This document shows, one piece after another, positions 34,183-43,817 of a stretch of DNA of 64,000 nucleotides (its first letter is position 1; every line of letters starts with the position of its first letter). This stretch comes from Pseudomonas sp. Its GTDB lineage: Bacteria > Pseudomonadota > Gammaproteobacteria > Pseudomonadales > Pseudomonadaceae. The position numbers and the translations under genes are program-made. The stretch lies in contig JAUSOF010000002.1 in NCBI GenBank assembly GCA_030656145.1, forward strand, positions 1-64,000. Reading direction: 5' to 3'. The notes beneath the pieces were generated by a model that was given only the letters and a program-made list of their open reading frames with translations, was not told the origin of the DNA and did not search any database.

Positions 34183-34740
34183 CTAGCGGAACACCCAGAG
34201 CACCCGTGTCGGTTGCTCGGTGAGGTTGGCGTAACGGAATTGACTGTGCGGTGGTAATTGAAAGCTGTCGTTGGGGCCAAGGGTCACGGCTTGTGGGTCG
34301 TCGCCCAGCCAGATGCTCAACGCGCCTTCAAGGACGAAACCACCTTGTTCGGAGCTGTCGTCCAGATGCCCTTCGCCGCTGCTGGCGCCAGGCGCCAGAT
34401 GGCTTTCGAGCATGGAAAAACCGGCCGACATGCTCGGCGACACCAGTACGTCGGTGATCCCGCCGGCGTAGTACAGGGTGCGGCGCTCGTCGGGGCGGGT
34501 TACCCAGCGCAGTGCGCGTGGTTTGCTCAGGCTGTAGAAATAGGTGGTTGGCACGCCGAGGGTTTCGCTGATTGCGGTCAGGTCAGCCACGGTCGGTCGG
34601 GACAGGCCGCGTTCGACCTGGGAGAGAAAGCCCACCGAGCGGTCGATGCGCTCGGCCAGTTCGCCAAGGGTGAGGTTCTTGTGCTTGCGCAGGTCGCGAA
34701 TCAGGATCGCCAGACCTTCGACTTCTTCCTGCATGTCCAT
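34183..34740 (-). CDS. XRE-family regulator with cupin domain (PuuR/PauR-like)
   Basis: About 185 residues. The open frame begins at 34755, but AAGGA lies 7 bases before the ATG at 34740, which is therefore preferred. The helix-turn-helix (residues about 10-65) has LTLGELAERIDRSVGFLSQVERGLS. The C-terminal cupin (about 100-185) has HLAPGASSGEGH and EQGGFVLEGAL, a small-molecule sensor. Such regulators repress gamma-glutamylation polyamine genes, and this one lies between the GS-like and FAD oxidase genes on the same strand, supporting that role. Confidence 0.82.
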   Translation of the reverse strand: MDMQEEVEGLAILIRDLRKHKNLTLGELAERIDRSVGFLSQVERGLSRPTVADLTAISETLGVPTTYFYSLSKPRALRWVTRPDERRTLYYAGGITDVLVSPSMSAGFSMLESHLAPGASSGEGHLDDSSEQGGFVLEGALSIWLGDDPQAVTLGPNDSFQLPPHSQFRYANLTEQPTRVLWVFR

Positions 34741-34761
34741 GCTCATGTCCTTCATGGGGTC

Positions 34762-34797
34762 GGATTGATGGGTATCGCACGCTCAACCCATCTTACG
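34762..34797. repeat. Partial copy of the GGGTATCGC / CAACCCAT repeat
   Basis: GATGGGTATCGCACGCTCAA is close to sequence inside the repeats at 17237-17329 and 58800-58935. It lies between the regulator and the FAD oxidase gene. Confidence 0.45.
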
Positions 34798-34812
34798 GTT
34801 CTGGAGCCTTGT

Positions 34813-36102
34813 TTAAACCACGTCGCGCAGTCGATACCAGGCCTTGCCCGCGGCTTCGATCGGTGCGGCGAGCAGGTCGCCGCCGGGAAAGCGCGGGTTG
34901 CTCAGGCCCTGGTACAACTCAAGCAGATCGGCGTCACCGAGGATCGCGTCGCTCACCGCGCGGGCCGCGGCCAGGGTCGGCAAAATGCCGTGGCCAGAGA
35001 AGCCTTGCAGCCAGTACTTCTGCCCGTTGCGTCCGACGTCCGGGGTGCGCTGCATCGTGCAGTCGATATGCCCGCCCCAGCCGTAGTCGATCTGCACCCC
35101 GCGCAGTTGCGGGAACACTCGCTCCAGATAGGGCCGGGTGGCTGCTGGCACATCCTTGGGGATGCCGCCCAGGTAGGTGCAGCCGCCGCCGAACAGCAGG
35201 CGATTGTCCGGAGTGACGCGGAAGTAGTCGGGGACGAACTGGTTATCGATGGCGCAAGTGCCGCGCGGGAGTAACGAGCGCGCCAGTTCCGGGTCCAGCG
35301 GCGCGGTGGTGACCTGATAGGAGCCGACTGGCAGCAGACGCTTCGACAGTTGCGCATCGAGTTTGTCGATGTAGGCGTTACAGGCCAGGACCAGCGTGTG
35401 GCTGCGCACTTCGCCCTGTTCGGTGCGTGCCACAAAACCGTCCGCTGTCTCGCTGTAGCTGAGCGCCTGGGTCTGCTCGAAGAGCTTTCCGCCGGCTTTC
35501 TCGATGGCAGCGGCCAGGCCTTGGGCCAACTTCAGCGGGTTGAGCTGGGCGCCGCCGCTGTCATGCACGGCGGCCAGGTAGCGCGGGCTGGCGATCCACT
35601 GCGGCAGTTCGTCTTTGGCAATAAAGCTCAGCTGCGTGTAGCCGTATTTCTGCTCGGCTTCTTCGATGCTGTCCTGCAGCTGGCGCACGCGGCGCGGCAG
35701 CACGGCGGTGTAGATCGCGCCGCTGCGGTAGTCGATATCGACGTCATGGCGCTGCGGCAGTTCGCGCATTTCATCGGCAGCCCAGACCATGCTGTCCCAC
35801 AGGCGGCGGGCACGTTCCAGGCCAAGGGCCTTCTCCAGCGGCGGCATATCGCAGGACCAACCCGGCAGCGCCTGACCGCCGTTACGGCCCGAGGCCGCCC
35901 AGGCCAGGCGGCTGGCTTCCAGCAGCACCACTTTTTTGCCGGCCAGGGCCAGGCGCAAGCCGGTGTGCAGGCCGCTGAAGCCGCCGCCAATGATCAGCAC
36001 ATCGCACTGCAAGGCTTCTTGCAAACGCGGGCGCAGTGGAATATGCCCCGGGTAGGTGGCGGCGTAATACGTGCCGATATGCTGGGCGGATTGTTTAAAC
36101 AT
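34813..36102 (-). CDS. FAD-dependent oxidoreductase, probable gamma-glutamylpolyamine oxidase (PuuB-like)
   Basis: A 429-residue DAO-family flavoprotein starting at 36102, with GAGG upstream; the start at 36138 would run into the AT-rich promoter island. The dinucleotide motif is DVLIIGGGFSGLHTGLRLA, and the family hallmark WAASGRNGGQALPGW follows. NRLLFGGGCTYLGG and the C-terminal GFSGHGILPTLAAARA support the PuuB/ordL group. It would oxidise the gamma-glutamyl-polyamine made by the GS-like ligase to an aldehyde, releasing ammonia and H2O2. A palindrome-rich operator region precedes it. Confidence 0.84.
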   Translation of the reverse strand: MFKQSAQHIGTYYAATYPGHIPLRPRLQEALQCDVLIIGGGFSGLHTGLRLALAGKKVVLLEASRLAWAASGRNGGQALPGWSCDMPPLEKALGLERARRLWDSMVWAADEMRELPQRHDVDIDYRSGAIYTAVLPRRVRQLQDSIEEAEQKYGYTQLSFIAKDELPQWIASPRYLAAVHDSGGAQLNPLKLAQGLAAAIEKAGGKLFEQTQALSYSETADGFVARTEQGEVRSHTLVLACNAYIDKLDAQLSKRLLPVGSYQVTTAPLDPELARSLLPRGTCAIDNQFVPDYFRVTPDNRLLFGGGCTYLGGIPKDVPAATRPYLERVFPQLRGVQIDYGWGGHIDCTMQRTPDVGRNGQKYWLQGFSGHGILPTLAAARAVSDAILGDADLLELYQGLSNPRFPGGDLLAAPIEAAGKAWYRLRDVV

Positions 36103-36112
36103 TGCGCGCCTC

Positions 36113-36162
36113 GTGAAATTAAATATAAATAATTTCATGAAAATCTACGCTATAAATTTCAC
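36113..36162. promoter_or_regulatory. AT-rich operator island upstream of the PuuB-like gene
   Basis: Fifty bases contain GTGAAATT, AATTTCATGAAA and AATTTCAC, that is, several TGAAATT half-sites in both orientations, with GTGAAATT and AATTTCAC as outer inverted arms. It lies 11 bases before the start codon. The local AT content is far above the surroundings. It probably holds the promoter and a binding site for the nearby XRE-cupin regulator; the latter is inference. Confidence 0.45.
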
Positions 36163-36201
36163 AAAGCCAAGCTGGCATGTTCTGACCGCGGCGCTTCCAA
36201 G

Positions 36202-36234
36202 AAAAAGGCCGACCCCCTTTCGGGTGTCGGCCTT
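36202..36234 (-). terminator. Intrinsic terminator of the fasciclin gene
   Basis: AAGGCCGACACCC and GGGGTCGGCCTT pair around a short loop, followed on the minus strand by T5. It lies 18 bases beyond the stop codon. Confidence 0.85.
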
Positions 36235-36252
36235 GGTCCGGCGAGCGAGTGG

Positions 36253-36765
36253 TTACTTGGGCATTACCACGCTGTCGATGACGTGGATAACGCCATTGCT
36301 GGTTTCGATGTCGGCGGTGCTGACGGTGGCGCCGTCGACGCTGACGCCGTTACTGGTGTCTAGCGTCAGTTCACCACCTTGTACAGTTTTCAGGCTGGTC
36401 TTGCCGGCCAGGTCGGCGGCCATCAGCTTGCCCGGAACCACGTGGTAGGTGAGCACGGCAGTCAGCTTGTCCTTGTCGGCCAGCAGGGCGTCGAGGTCTG
36501 CCTTGGGGACTTTAGCGAAGGCCGCATCATTGGGTGCGAAGACGGTGAAAGGACCTTCGCCTTTAAGGGTTTCGACCAGGCCGGCAGCGGTCACGGCGGT
36601 CACCAGGGTGGTGAACTGGCCCGCAGCGACCGCCGTGTCTACGATGTCCTTCTTGCCACCATGGCTGTCGGCAAATGCCGGCGCGGCCGCCAGGGTAAGA
36701 GCGGCGGAGGTGATCATCAGGGCGCGTTTGAAGCTTTGGGCGGTTGCATTGAACTGAGCAAACAT
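36253..36765 (-). CDS. Secreted fasciclin (FAS1) domain protein
   Basis: A 170-residue protein with AGGAG before the start. The signal peptide covers roughly residues 1-32 ([19 protein letters not shown]). A single FAS1 domain has the H1 block [17 protein letters not shown] and the H2 block [14 protein letters not shown], with YHVVPGK between. FAS1 proteins are adhesion-type or surface-associated; the role in this bacterium is unknown. It is a single-gene unit with its own terminator, lying just downstream of the large signalling operon on the same strand. Confidence 0.88.
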   Translation of the reverse strand: MFAQFNATAQSFKRALMITSAALTLAAAPAFADSHGGKKDIVDTAVAAGQFTTLVTAVTAAGLVETLKGEGPFTVFAPNDAAFAKVPKADLDALLADKDKLTAVLTYHVVPGKLMAADLAGKTSLKTVQGGELTLDTSNGVSVDGATVSTADIETSNGVIHVIDSVVMPK

Positions 36766-36943
36766 ACAATTCTCCTAGTACAGGGTTATTTGTTTTGCAC
36801 AGTATTTGTACAGTTATGGCGCGCTGAGTTCCCGGCTCGACATGATTTGTAAAGGTTGCCGGGCAGCACGCGGGCAATCAGCGTCGGGGGTAGGAAAGCC
36901 CGTTAGGGTGCTGCCGGCGCGGCGGCGTATAAAACCGCTGCGG

Positions 36944-38593
36944 CTAACGGACCTGGTTGCGACCGCCGTGCTTGGCTGCATAGAGTGCGCGGTCGGCGCG
37001 TTCCAGCAGTTCGCCGGCATCGTTTGCTTCTTGCTCAGTCGAGGCGATACCCGCACTCAGGGTGACCGAGAATTCGCTGCCGCCGGCAATGAAATGCAGC
37101 TCGGCAAAGCGCTGGCGAATTTCATCGAGAACTATCAGGGCTTGGTCCGCCGGGCAGTCGGGCAGCACCACGAGAAACTCTTCACCGCCGTAGCGGCCCA
37201 GGCTATCGACCCGGCGCAGGCGCTGGCGCAACAGGTTGGCCAGGGCGCGTATCACGTTATCGCCGGCAACATGGCCGTAGCTGTCGTTGACCTTCTTGAA
37301 GAAGTCGATATCGAGCATCGCCACGCTGGCCGGTTTGCCGCTGCGCTGCGCGCGTTCCAGTTCGATGCCGACTTGTTCCTTGATATCAGCGTGCTTGAGC
37401 AGGCCGGTCAGGCTGTCGCGTGACAAGGCAACGCTCAGCAGGCGCGCGCGCTGGGCGCGGGAGAATACGGTGGTGACCAGGGCGTTGTCGGAAATCGGTT
37501 TGGTGACGAAGTCATCGCCGGCCTTGATCAGGGCTTTCATCTGTCGAGTGATGTCAGTCTCTGCCGACAGGTAGATGATCGGCACTCGCAGCCAGTCGTC
37601 GTTGAAACGGATGATCTGCGCCAGCTCGGGGCCGGTGCAGTCCGGCATGTTGACGTCGAGCAGCACCACTTCCGGGTTGAAACGGCTCATGGCCGCGAAG
37701 ATATCCGCGGGGTTTTCCAGTACTTCAACCTGCATGTTGGCGCCGCGCAGGACCAGGCTGTAGCGGCTGGCCAGGTCACGGTCATCATCGACGATCAGGA
37801 CCCGGTAGGGCTCGCCCTGCTGATGCGCGAAGCAGCGCTCCAGGCGGTTCTCCAGCTGGGGGATGTCCACCGGTTTGGTGAAATAGCCCATGGCGCCGAC
37901 CCGTACCGCCTCCAGGTGGGTAGCGAAGTCGTTCTTGGTGGTAATTACCAGCAGCGGCAGAGGTTGTTCCAGCCGCTGCTGCAGGGTGGCGGCATACGCC
38001 AAACCTGTTTGCTCGGCATCGCCCAAGTTGACATCAATGATTAGCGCATCCGGCAGGCGCCGTTGCAGTGCTGCGTCGAAATCGGCGATACGGCTGAAGT
38101 GTTCGGCGTGGTAGCCGAAGTTGCCCAAGGTCAGGCGCATGTTTTCGCCGATGCTGGCCTCGTCCTCGAGAATGTAGATGCAGCGCATGTGCGCCTCGGT
38201 TTTTTGCGGCGGTTTCGGGCGCGCGGGACTGTTCTGCGTCTGCTCGCTCTGCACGTCTTGAGTGGCGAATTGCTGCAGTTGGTCGATGAATGCCGGCAGC
38301 TCCTGAGTGTTCAGGCGCCCGTTCTCCAGCCAGTGCGTAGCCTGTTGTTCTAACGCATGGGCATGTTGGCCGATGTTGGTGAAGCCGAATGTGCCGGCTG
38401 CGCCTGCCAGCTTGTGCAGCTGATCGCGCAGGCTGCGCAGTTGCTGCAGTTGCGTCTGCGGGTCAGCGGTGTGCAGCCGTTGCGCTTGGCTTGCCAGTTC
38501 GGGCAGTTCTTCGGCCAGGCGCTCGGCGAATTTTTCGCTGAGTAGTTGCAGTTGGTGTGCCAGCTCGTTGGCCGCTGTGGGCTGCTCAGCCAT
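36944..38593 (-). CDS. Hpt-REC-REC-GGDEF protein (phosphorelay diguanylate cyclase)
   Basis: A 549-residue cytoplasmic protein; the start at 38593 has GGAG 8 bases upstream. Domains: Hpt (about 10-105) with His60 in LHKLAGAAG; REC1 (about 136-255) with ALIIDVNLGD; REC2 (about 265-380) with VVLLDVNMPDCTG; GGDEF (about 390-549) with intact GGEEF and an RRVD (RxxD) product-inhibition site. It can accept phosphate at three places and make c-di-GMP. It is the last gene of the eight-gene signalling operon and overlaps the receiver gene before it by 8 bases. It is the clearest output for the kinases upstream. Confidence 0.9.
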   Translation of the reverse strand: MAEQPTAANELAHQLQLLSEKFAERLAEELPELASQAQRLHTADPQTQLQQLRSLRDQLHKLAGAAGTFGFTNIGQHAHALEQQATHWLENGRLNTQELPAFIDQLQQFATQDVQSEQTQNSPARPKPPQKTEAHMRCIYILEDEASIGENMRLTLGNFGYHAEHFSRIADFDAALQRRLPDALIIDVNLGDAEQTGLAYAATLQQRLEQPLPLLVITTKNDFATHLEAVRVGAMGYFTKPVDIPQLENRLERCFAHQQGEPYRVLIVDDDRDLASRYSLVLRGANMQVEVLENPADIFAAMSRFNPEVVLLDVNMPDCTGPELAQIIRFNDDWLRVPIIYLSAETDITRQMKALIKAGDDFVTKPISDNALVTTVFSRAQRARLLSVALSRDSLTGLLKHADIKEQVGIELERAQRSGKPASVAMLDIDFFKKVNDSYGHVAGDNVIRALANLLRQRLRRVDSLGRYGGEEFLVVLPDCPADQALIVLDEIRQRFAELHFIAGGSEFSVTLSAGIASTEQEANDAGELLERADRALYAAKHGGRNQVR

Positions 38594-38972
38594 GAACACT
38601 GCTCCATATTTGTCGAACCTGGGCGGCCAGTTGCATTGGGTCGAAGGGTTTGATGATCACATCCCGCGCGCCCAGGCTGCGGTAATGTTCGATCTCGCTG
38701 GGCTGTACCTTGGCGGTCATGAACGCCACCGGAATCTGCCCGATATCCAGCAACTGACTAAGCCGCTCCAGGGTTTGCTGTCCGTCCATGCCTGGCATCA
38801 TCACATCCAGCAGGATGAAGTCGGGGGCAAAGCCCAGTACCTGATCCAGTGCATCCTGACCCCCGCTGCAGCTGAGTACCTGAAAACCGCCCACCACCTC
38901 GAGGGCTACTCGTGCCACAGCCTGGATCGAGGGGTCATCTTCCACATGCAGGATGCGCTTGAGTTCAGGCAT
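38586..38972 (-). CDS. Single-domain response regulator
   Basis: A 128-residue CheY-like receiver with no output domain. The acidic pocket is HVEDD, the phospho-acceptor is Asp56 in FILLDVMMPGMDG, and the conserved Thr and Lys are in FMTAK and IIKPFDP. The true start is the ATG at 38972; the open frame continues to a TTG at 39143 inside the kinase gene. It overlaps the kinase by 8 bases upstream and the Hpt-GGDEF gene by 8 bases downstream. It could carry phosphate from the kinases to the Hpt protein or act by protein contact. Confidence 0.9.
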   Translation of the reverse strand: MPELKRILHVEDDPSIQAVARVALEVVGGFQVLSCSGGQDALDQVLGFAPDFILLDVMMPGMDGQQTLERLSQLLDIGQIPVAFMTAKVQPSEIEHYRSLGARDVIIKPFDPMQLAAQVRQIWSSVHG

Positions 38973-41865
38973 GGTGGATCTCCTTTTGTGGCAGTAGGCG
39001 GGCCAAAACCCTAAGGAAGTGCTGCGTGTCGGTGCGCGACTTGGCCAGGGCGGCCTCGACCTGGCTGAGTTGCTCGGTGGACAGCTCGGCTGAAGACAGT
39101 ACCACCACTGGTAGGCCGGGGTGCAAGCGGTGAATGTCTTCAATCAGCTCCATGCCGTTACCGTCAGGCAAGCCCAAATCAAGCAATATCAGGTCGAGCG
39201 AGCGCTGCTCAAGCAGTGCGCGGGCCTCGGCCAAGCTGCGTGCCGGAATAAAATCAGCCAGGTGCGCGCCTTGTGCGGCGATTACCCGTTGCAGGTCGAT
39301 ATCGTCCTCGATATGCAGCACCTGCGGCTTGTCAGGCAATCCTTTTAGAGCCTGGCTCAGGCTGCTTAGCAGGCGTTGCGGGTTGATGGGTTTATCCAGC
39401 CAGTCAATGGCCTGGAAGCCGCCTTGCAGGCTTAACTGTCCCTGCTCGCTGGTGGCGGAGATGATCAGTATGGGGGTCTCACCCCTAGTGGGATGGTTAC
39501 GCAGTTCCTGAATCAGCTGCAGGCCATCACCATCGGGCAGGCGCAGATCCAGGGTAATGGCTGCTACCTGTTCACTGGCTAATAGCGCGCGTGCCTGGCT
39601 CAAGCTGTAAGCCTGGATCACCCGGTAGCCGGCGCCCTGGAGCAATAACTGCAGCAGGCGGGCAATGTCGGGATCATCTTCCACCACCAGAATGCCGGGC
39701 CTCTGGGGCTCGGTCGTGGGCAGCGCATTGCTCAGCATGGGCAGTTCGAACCAGAAGGTGCTGCCCTGGCCTTCGATCGAATCGAAACCGACCTGGCCAC
39801 CCATACGTTCGATCAGTTCTTTGCTGATCGCGAGGCCCAGGCCGGTACCGCCTTTCTGCCGTTGGTCGCCGCTCTCGGCCTGGGAGAATTTCTGGAAAAT
39901 ATGGCCGCGAAAATGCTCGGGTATACCGCGCCCCTGATCGCTTACGCTGACTCTCACCCGGCCATCACGCAAGGTGCTGTGCAGGTGCACCTTGCTGCCG
40001 GCGTTGGAGAACTTGATGGCGTTGGACAGGAAGTTGGCCAGCACCTGCTGCAGGCGCATGGCATCGGCCTGTACCTTGGCTGGCAGGGTGGTATCCAGAA
40101 CCAGTTCAATCTGATGCTGGTAGGCATAGGACTGGTTACTTTGCAGGCTCTCACGCAGCTGCTTGTCGAGATCAAGGGCGCTTAGTTCGAAGTTGAGCTT
40201 GCCGGCTGCCAGCTTGTCCATATCCAGCAGGTCGTTGATCAGGTGGCCAAGACGTTGACTGTTCTGCTGGGCAATTTCCAGCATGGGCCGCATGGCCTCG
40301 GGCACCTCGCCGAGGGCGCCGGCATTGACCAGTCCAAGGGAGCCGGCAATCGAGGTCAGTGGGGTACGCAGCTCATGGCTTACGGTGGAGACGAAGTCGC
40401 TCTTCAGCTGTTCGATGCGCTTTTGCTCGCGCAGGTCCATGGCCGTGCCACTGATACGCTCGGGCTGGCCGCTGACTGAATACTGAACCAATCCCCTCAA
40501 CAGCACGGGTAAAGGCTGGCCATCGTGCTGAAGCAGGCGGCATTCATGGTTGAGGTAGATCTGCTGCTTGTCTGGCTTGGCTTGTAATAGCCCCAGCAGT
40601 GGCGGCAGGTCGTCAGGATGGATCAGCAGTTGCCAGTTTTGTATTGGGGGTTGCGGGCCCTCTTCAGGGTAGCCAAGCAATTGCCAGGCCTGGGGCGATG
40701 CGAAAAAGCTGCGCGCTTGCAAATCCAGATCCCACCAGCCGTCGTGGCCGCCTTGCAGCACCAGGTTAAGGCGCTCTTCACTGCGCCTTAGCATGGCTTC
40801 CTGGTCGCGTAACTGAGCGGTCATGCCGTGGGCCAGCTCCATGGCTTGCTGCTGGCTACGGGCCAGGATGCCGACAATGGCGAATAGCAGCAGGCTGATC
40901 ATGCTGCCAAATAACAAAAGAGCGTACTGGCCCTGCTTAAAACGCTGGTAAAAGCCCGGCTGGGGATAAAAGTCGACTGTCCAGGTTTGCCCCAACAGCT
41001 GCATCTGCGCCTGGGTCTTGCCGGCCTGCCCAGGCACAACACGGGGATCGCTGCTGTACAGCAGTTGCTCGGGCTGGTTTACGGGCCCGGAAAACAGGGC
41101 GAAGTCAATCTCCAGCTGACGGCCACCGAGTATGCCATCCATCAGGTCACTGACCCGGTAGGGGCTGTAGACAAAGCCTTTGAGGGCCGCCAGGCGCTCC
41201 TCGGGAGAGTTGAGAGGCTGAGTCGTATTGTATACCGGTACATACATCAGCAAGCCGGCCTGGACCGGGCCGTGGGTTTCCTGCATCAGTGTCACCCGGT
41301 CGCTTAGCTGGGCCTGGCCGCTGCGTGCGGCCTCAAGCATGGCGGCGCGGCGAACCGGTTCCGAATACATGTCAAAGCCGAAGGCTGCCAGGTTGCGCCC
41401 GGAGAAGGGCTCCAGAAAAACAATCGAGGTATACAGCTCGCGTTCACCTGCAGGGCGCACCGCGAAGTTGAGAAAGCCTTCAGCGCGTACTTGGCTCTCG
41501 AAGGCTGCAAGCTCCGCTGGGCGTATCACCTGGCTGTATCCCACGCCCTGAATACCGGGATAATTGAGCTCCAGCTCCAGAAGCTTTACATAGTCTTGCC
41601 ACTCGACGCGGTCGATTGACTGGCTGGCATTGAACAGCCCGGCCGCCCCCAGCAGTATCTGCCGATGGTTGCTCAAGCGCTTTTCCACGGCCTCCAGCAC
41701 TTCATGACTCAGCGTCTGGAATCTTTCATCCGCTACCTCGAATTGGCTGGCACGAAAATTTTGCCAGGCAGCGAGGGTGGCCAGTAGCCCGCAGAGCAAG
41801 ACGATAAAAGGTATCAGCCGAGGGCGCTGCTGTAATTGCTTGAGTCCGTTCTGTAGCAGGCTCAT
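38965..41865 (-). CDS. CHASE-PAS hybrid histidine kinase with two C-terminal receivers
   Basis: A 966-residue membrane kinase. TM1 is about 17-35, a periplasmic CHASE domain covers about 60-290 (YPGIQGVGYSQV, AFGFDMYSEP), and TM2 is about 314-336. One PAS (about 365-480) is followed by HisKA with His497 in SHELRTPLTSIAGSLG and HATPase with DQGRGIP and GTGLGLAI. REC1 (about 725-840, Asp773) and REC2 (about 848-960, Asp896) follow. Its kinase core is very similar to the three kinases upstream. It overlaps the GAF-PAS kinase by 4 bases and the receiver gene by 8. CHASE domains bind small ligands; the ligand here is unknown. Confidence 0.9.
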   Translation of the reverse strand: MSLLQNGLKQLQQRPRLIPFIVLLCGLLATLAAWQNFRASQFEVADERFQTLSHEVLEAVEKRLSNHRQILLGAAGLFNASQSIDRVEWQDYVKLLELELNYPGIQGVGYSQVIRPAELAAFESQVRAEGFLNFAVRPAGERELYTSIVFLEPFSGRNLAAFGFDMYSEPVRRAAMLEAARSGQAQLSDRVTLMQETHGPVQAGLLMYVPVYNTTQPLNSPEERLAALKGFVYSPYRVSDLMDGILGGRQLEIDFALFSGPVNQPEQLLYSSDPRVVPGQAGKTQAQMQLLGQTWTVDFYPQPGFYQRFKQGQYALLLFGSMISLLLFAIVGILARSQQQAMELAHGMTAQLRDQEAMLRRSEERLNLVLQGGHDGWWDLDLQARSFFASPQAWQLLGYPEEGPQPPIQNWQLLIHPDDLPPLLGLLQAKPDKQQIYLNHECRLLQHDGQPLPVLLRGLVQYSVSGQPERISGTAMDLREQKRIEQLKSDFVSTVSHELRTPLTSIAGSLGLVNAGALGEVPEAMRPMLEIAQQNSQRLGHLINDLLDMDKLAAGKLNFELSALDLDKQLRESLQSNQSYAYQHQIELVLDTTLPAKVQADAMRLQQVLANFLSNAIKFSNAGSKVHLHSTLRDGRVRVSVSDQGRGIPEHFRGHIFQKFSQAESGDQRQKGGTGLGLAISKELIERMGGQVGFDSIEGQGSTFWFELPMLSNALPTTEPQRPGILVVEDDPDIARLLQLLLQGAGYRVIQAYSLSQARALLASEQVAAITLDLRLPDGDGLQLIQELRNHPTRGETPILIISATSEQGQLSLQGGFQAIDWLDKPINPQRLLSSLSQALKGLPDKPQVLHIEDDIDLQRVIAAQGAHLADFIPARSLAEARALLEQRSLDLILLDLGLPDGNGMELIEDIHRLHPGLPVVVLSSAELSTEQLSQVEAALAKSRTDTQHFLRVLARLLPQKEIHHA

Positions 41866-43817
41866 GGGTTAACTCCACTTCCTTGGGGCAGTTCGATCCA
41901 GAATGTACTGCCCTGGCCTTGTTGTGTGTCGAAGCCGATACGGCCGCCCATATGTTCTATGAGTGCCTTGCTGATGGCCAGCCCCAGGCCGCTACCGCCT
42001 TTCTGCCGGCCATCACTGGCGTCGGCTTGGGAGAACTTGTCGAATATACGGCCGATAAACTCAGCCGGTATGCCCGGGCCCTGATCAATCACAAGAATAC
42101 GAGCCTGCTGATTCACCAGTTGACTGTGCAAGCGCACTTCGCTTTGGCTTGGGGAGAATTTGAGCGCGTTGGACAACAGATTGCTGAGTACCTGCTGCAG
42201 GCGGAATGGGTCGGCCAGTACGCTTATCTCGGGACCTGGCGTATGCCGCAGGGTGATTTCGTGATGTTGGGCGAAGCCTTGGTGGCTGGCGCTGCATTCG
42301 GCCAGCAACGTATTGAGGTCCAGCTGCTGCAGGTCGAAGTCCATCTTGCCGGCAATCAACTTGTCCATATCCAGTAAATCGTCGATCAATAGGCGCAGGC
42401 GCTGGCTGTTCTGTTCAGCGATTTTGAGCATGCCCTGCATGGCCGGCGGTACTTCGCCCAATGCGCCGCCATTGACCAGGCCAAGGGAGCCGGCGATAGA
42501 CGTCAGTGGTGTGCGCAGTTCATGGCTGACAGTGGAGACAAACTCGCTCTTGAGGCGGTCTATTTGTTTGCGCTCGCTGATGTCGGTGATAAAGCCGTGC
42601 CACAGCACGCTGCCATCGGCTTTACGCTGTGGCGAGGCCTTGCCCTCGACCCACAGCAGCCCCTTGCTTGGATGTAGCACACGGTATTCCTGTTGCCACT
42701 GGCTGAGGTCGCTGGCTGACACGCTAATACTGTCGCCCACGCTGCGCAAATCATCCGGGTGGATGACCCTGAAGGCCGGGCTGGCGTCGTCCTTGACCGA
42801 GGCGGGCGATAACCCGTAGATCATTTCAAGTCCCTGGCTGGCGTAGGGGAAGCAGCTCGTACCGTCCGGGCGCAACTGGTACTGGTAGACCACGCCTGGC
42901 AAATGAGCGGCCAGCTTCTGCAGGCGTTGCAGGGCCTCTTCGCGGTAGCTCAGGTCATGGGCGATGCACAGATAGCCCAAAGGCGCTTGTGCCTCCAGGC
43001 TTATGGGCGCCAGGGTCATGAGTACCGGCACGCCATGGCAGTCGTGATGCTGCAATTGCACTTCGTGCACCTGGCCCTGTCCCGCCAATGTTGGTAGTTG
43101 CGGACGCAGCGGCTCATCGGGCAGCTGACACGTGTTCTGAGGTAGCAGCAGCTCCAGGGGCTGGCCCTGCAGCTGCTCGGGGTCATAACCGAGCAGGGTG
43201 GCGACGCCGGAGCTGGCCTGCTGGATCATGCCGTCGAGATCGGTGACCAGCACCGCATTGCCGGCGCTGCGGAACATGGCCTTATGCAGGGCGGCTTGCT
43301 CGTGCTGGCGGCGGGCCTGCAGGCGCAGTTCGAACAGCTGTACGGTCTGTTCGGCTAACAGGCGCAGGGCCTGGCGTTGCTCATCATTCAGGTGGCGTGG
43401 CTGGCGGTCGATCACGCACAGGGTGCCCAGGTTGTGGCCCTGGCCATCGCTGAGCGGCATGCCGGCATAGAAGCGGATATCCGGGGCGCTGGTGACCAGT
43501 GGGTTGTCGCAAAAGCGCGGATCGAGCAGGGTGTTGTCTACCTCGAACAGTGTTTCGCCGTTGATGGCATGGGCGCAGAAGGCCAGCTCGCGCGGGGTTT
43601 CGCTGGCATCCAGGCCGACTCGGCTCTTGAACCACTGGCGCTCGGCATCCACCAGCGAGATAAGCGCGATGGGCGTACCGCAGATTTGCGCGGCCAGGGC
43701 GGTGATGTTGTCGAACATCTGCTCGGAGGGCGTATCCAGCAGCTCAAACTCAAGCAGGGCGGCCAGGCGACCGGGCTCGTCGGCTGGAGTAGGTGGGTGA
43801 CCTGGTCGCTTCTTCAT
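41862..43817 (-). CDS. Cytosolic GAF-PAS-PAS histidine kinase
   Basis: A 651-residue soluble kinase with no membrane segment. The GAF domain (about 20-165) contains LISLVDAERQWFKSRVGLD and FCAHAI, the signature of the GAF subgroup often placed before PAS and GGDEF modules. PAS1 is about 178-290 and PAS2 about 300-415. HisKA has His432 in SHELRTPLTSIAG; HATPase has DQGPGIP and GSGLGLAIS. There is no receiver. It overlaps the CHASE-PAS kinase gene by 4 bases and the upstream kinase gene by 4. It would sense a cytoplasmic cue and share targets with its neighbours. Confidence 0.9.
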   Translation of the reverse strand: MKKRPGHPPTPADEPGRLAALLEFELLDTPSEQMFDNITALAAQICGTPIALISLVDAERQWFKSRVGLDASETPRELAFCAHAINGETLFEVDNTLLDPRFCDNPLVTSAPDIRFYAGMPLSDGQGHNLGTLCVIDRQPRHLNDEQRQALRLLAEQTVQLFELRLQARRQHEQAALHKAMFRSAGNAVLVTDLDGMIQQASSGVATLLGYDPEQLQGQPLELLLPQNTCQLPDEPLRPQLPTLAGQGQVHEVQLQHHDCHGVPVLMTLAPISLEAQAPLGYLCIAHDLSYREEALQRLQKLAAHLPGVVYQYQLRPDGTSCFPYASQGLEMIYGLSPASVKDDASPAFRVIHPDDLRSVGDSISVSASDLSQWQQEYRVLHPSKGLLWVEGKASPQRKADGSVLWHGFITDISERKQIDRLKSEFVSTVSHELRTPLTSIAGSLGLVNGGALGEVPPAMQGMLKIAEQNSQRLRLLIDDLLDMDKLIAGKMDFDLQQLDLNTLLAECSASHQGFAQHHEITLRHTPGPEISVLADPFRLQQVLSNLLSNALKFSPSQSEVRLHSQLVNQQARILVIDQGPGIPAEFIGRIFDKFSQADASDGRQKGGSGLGLAISKALIEHMGGRIGFDTQQGQGSTFWIELPQGSGVNP

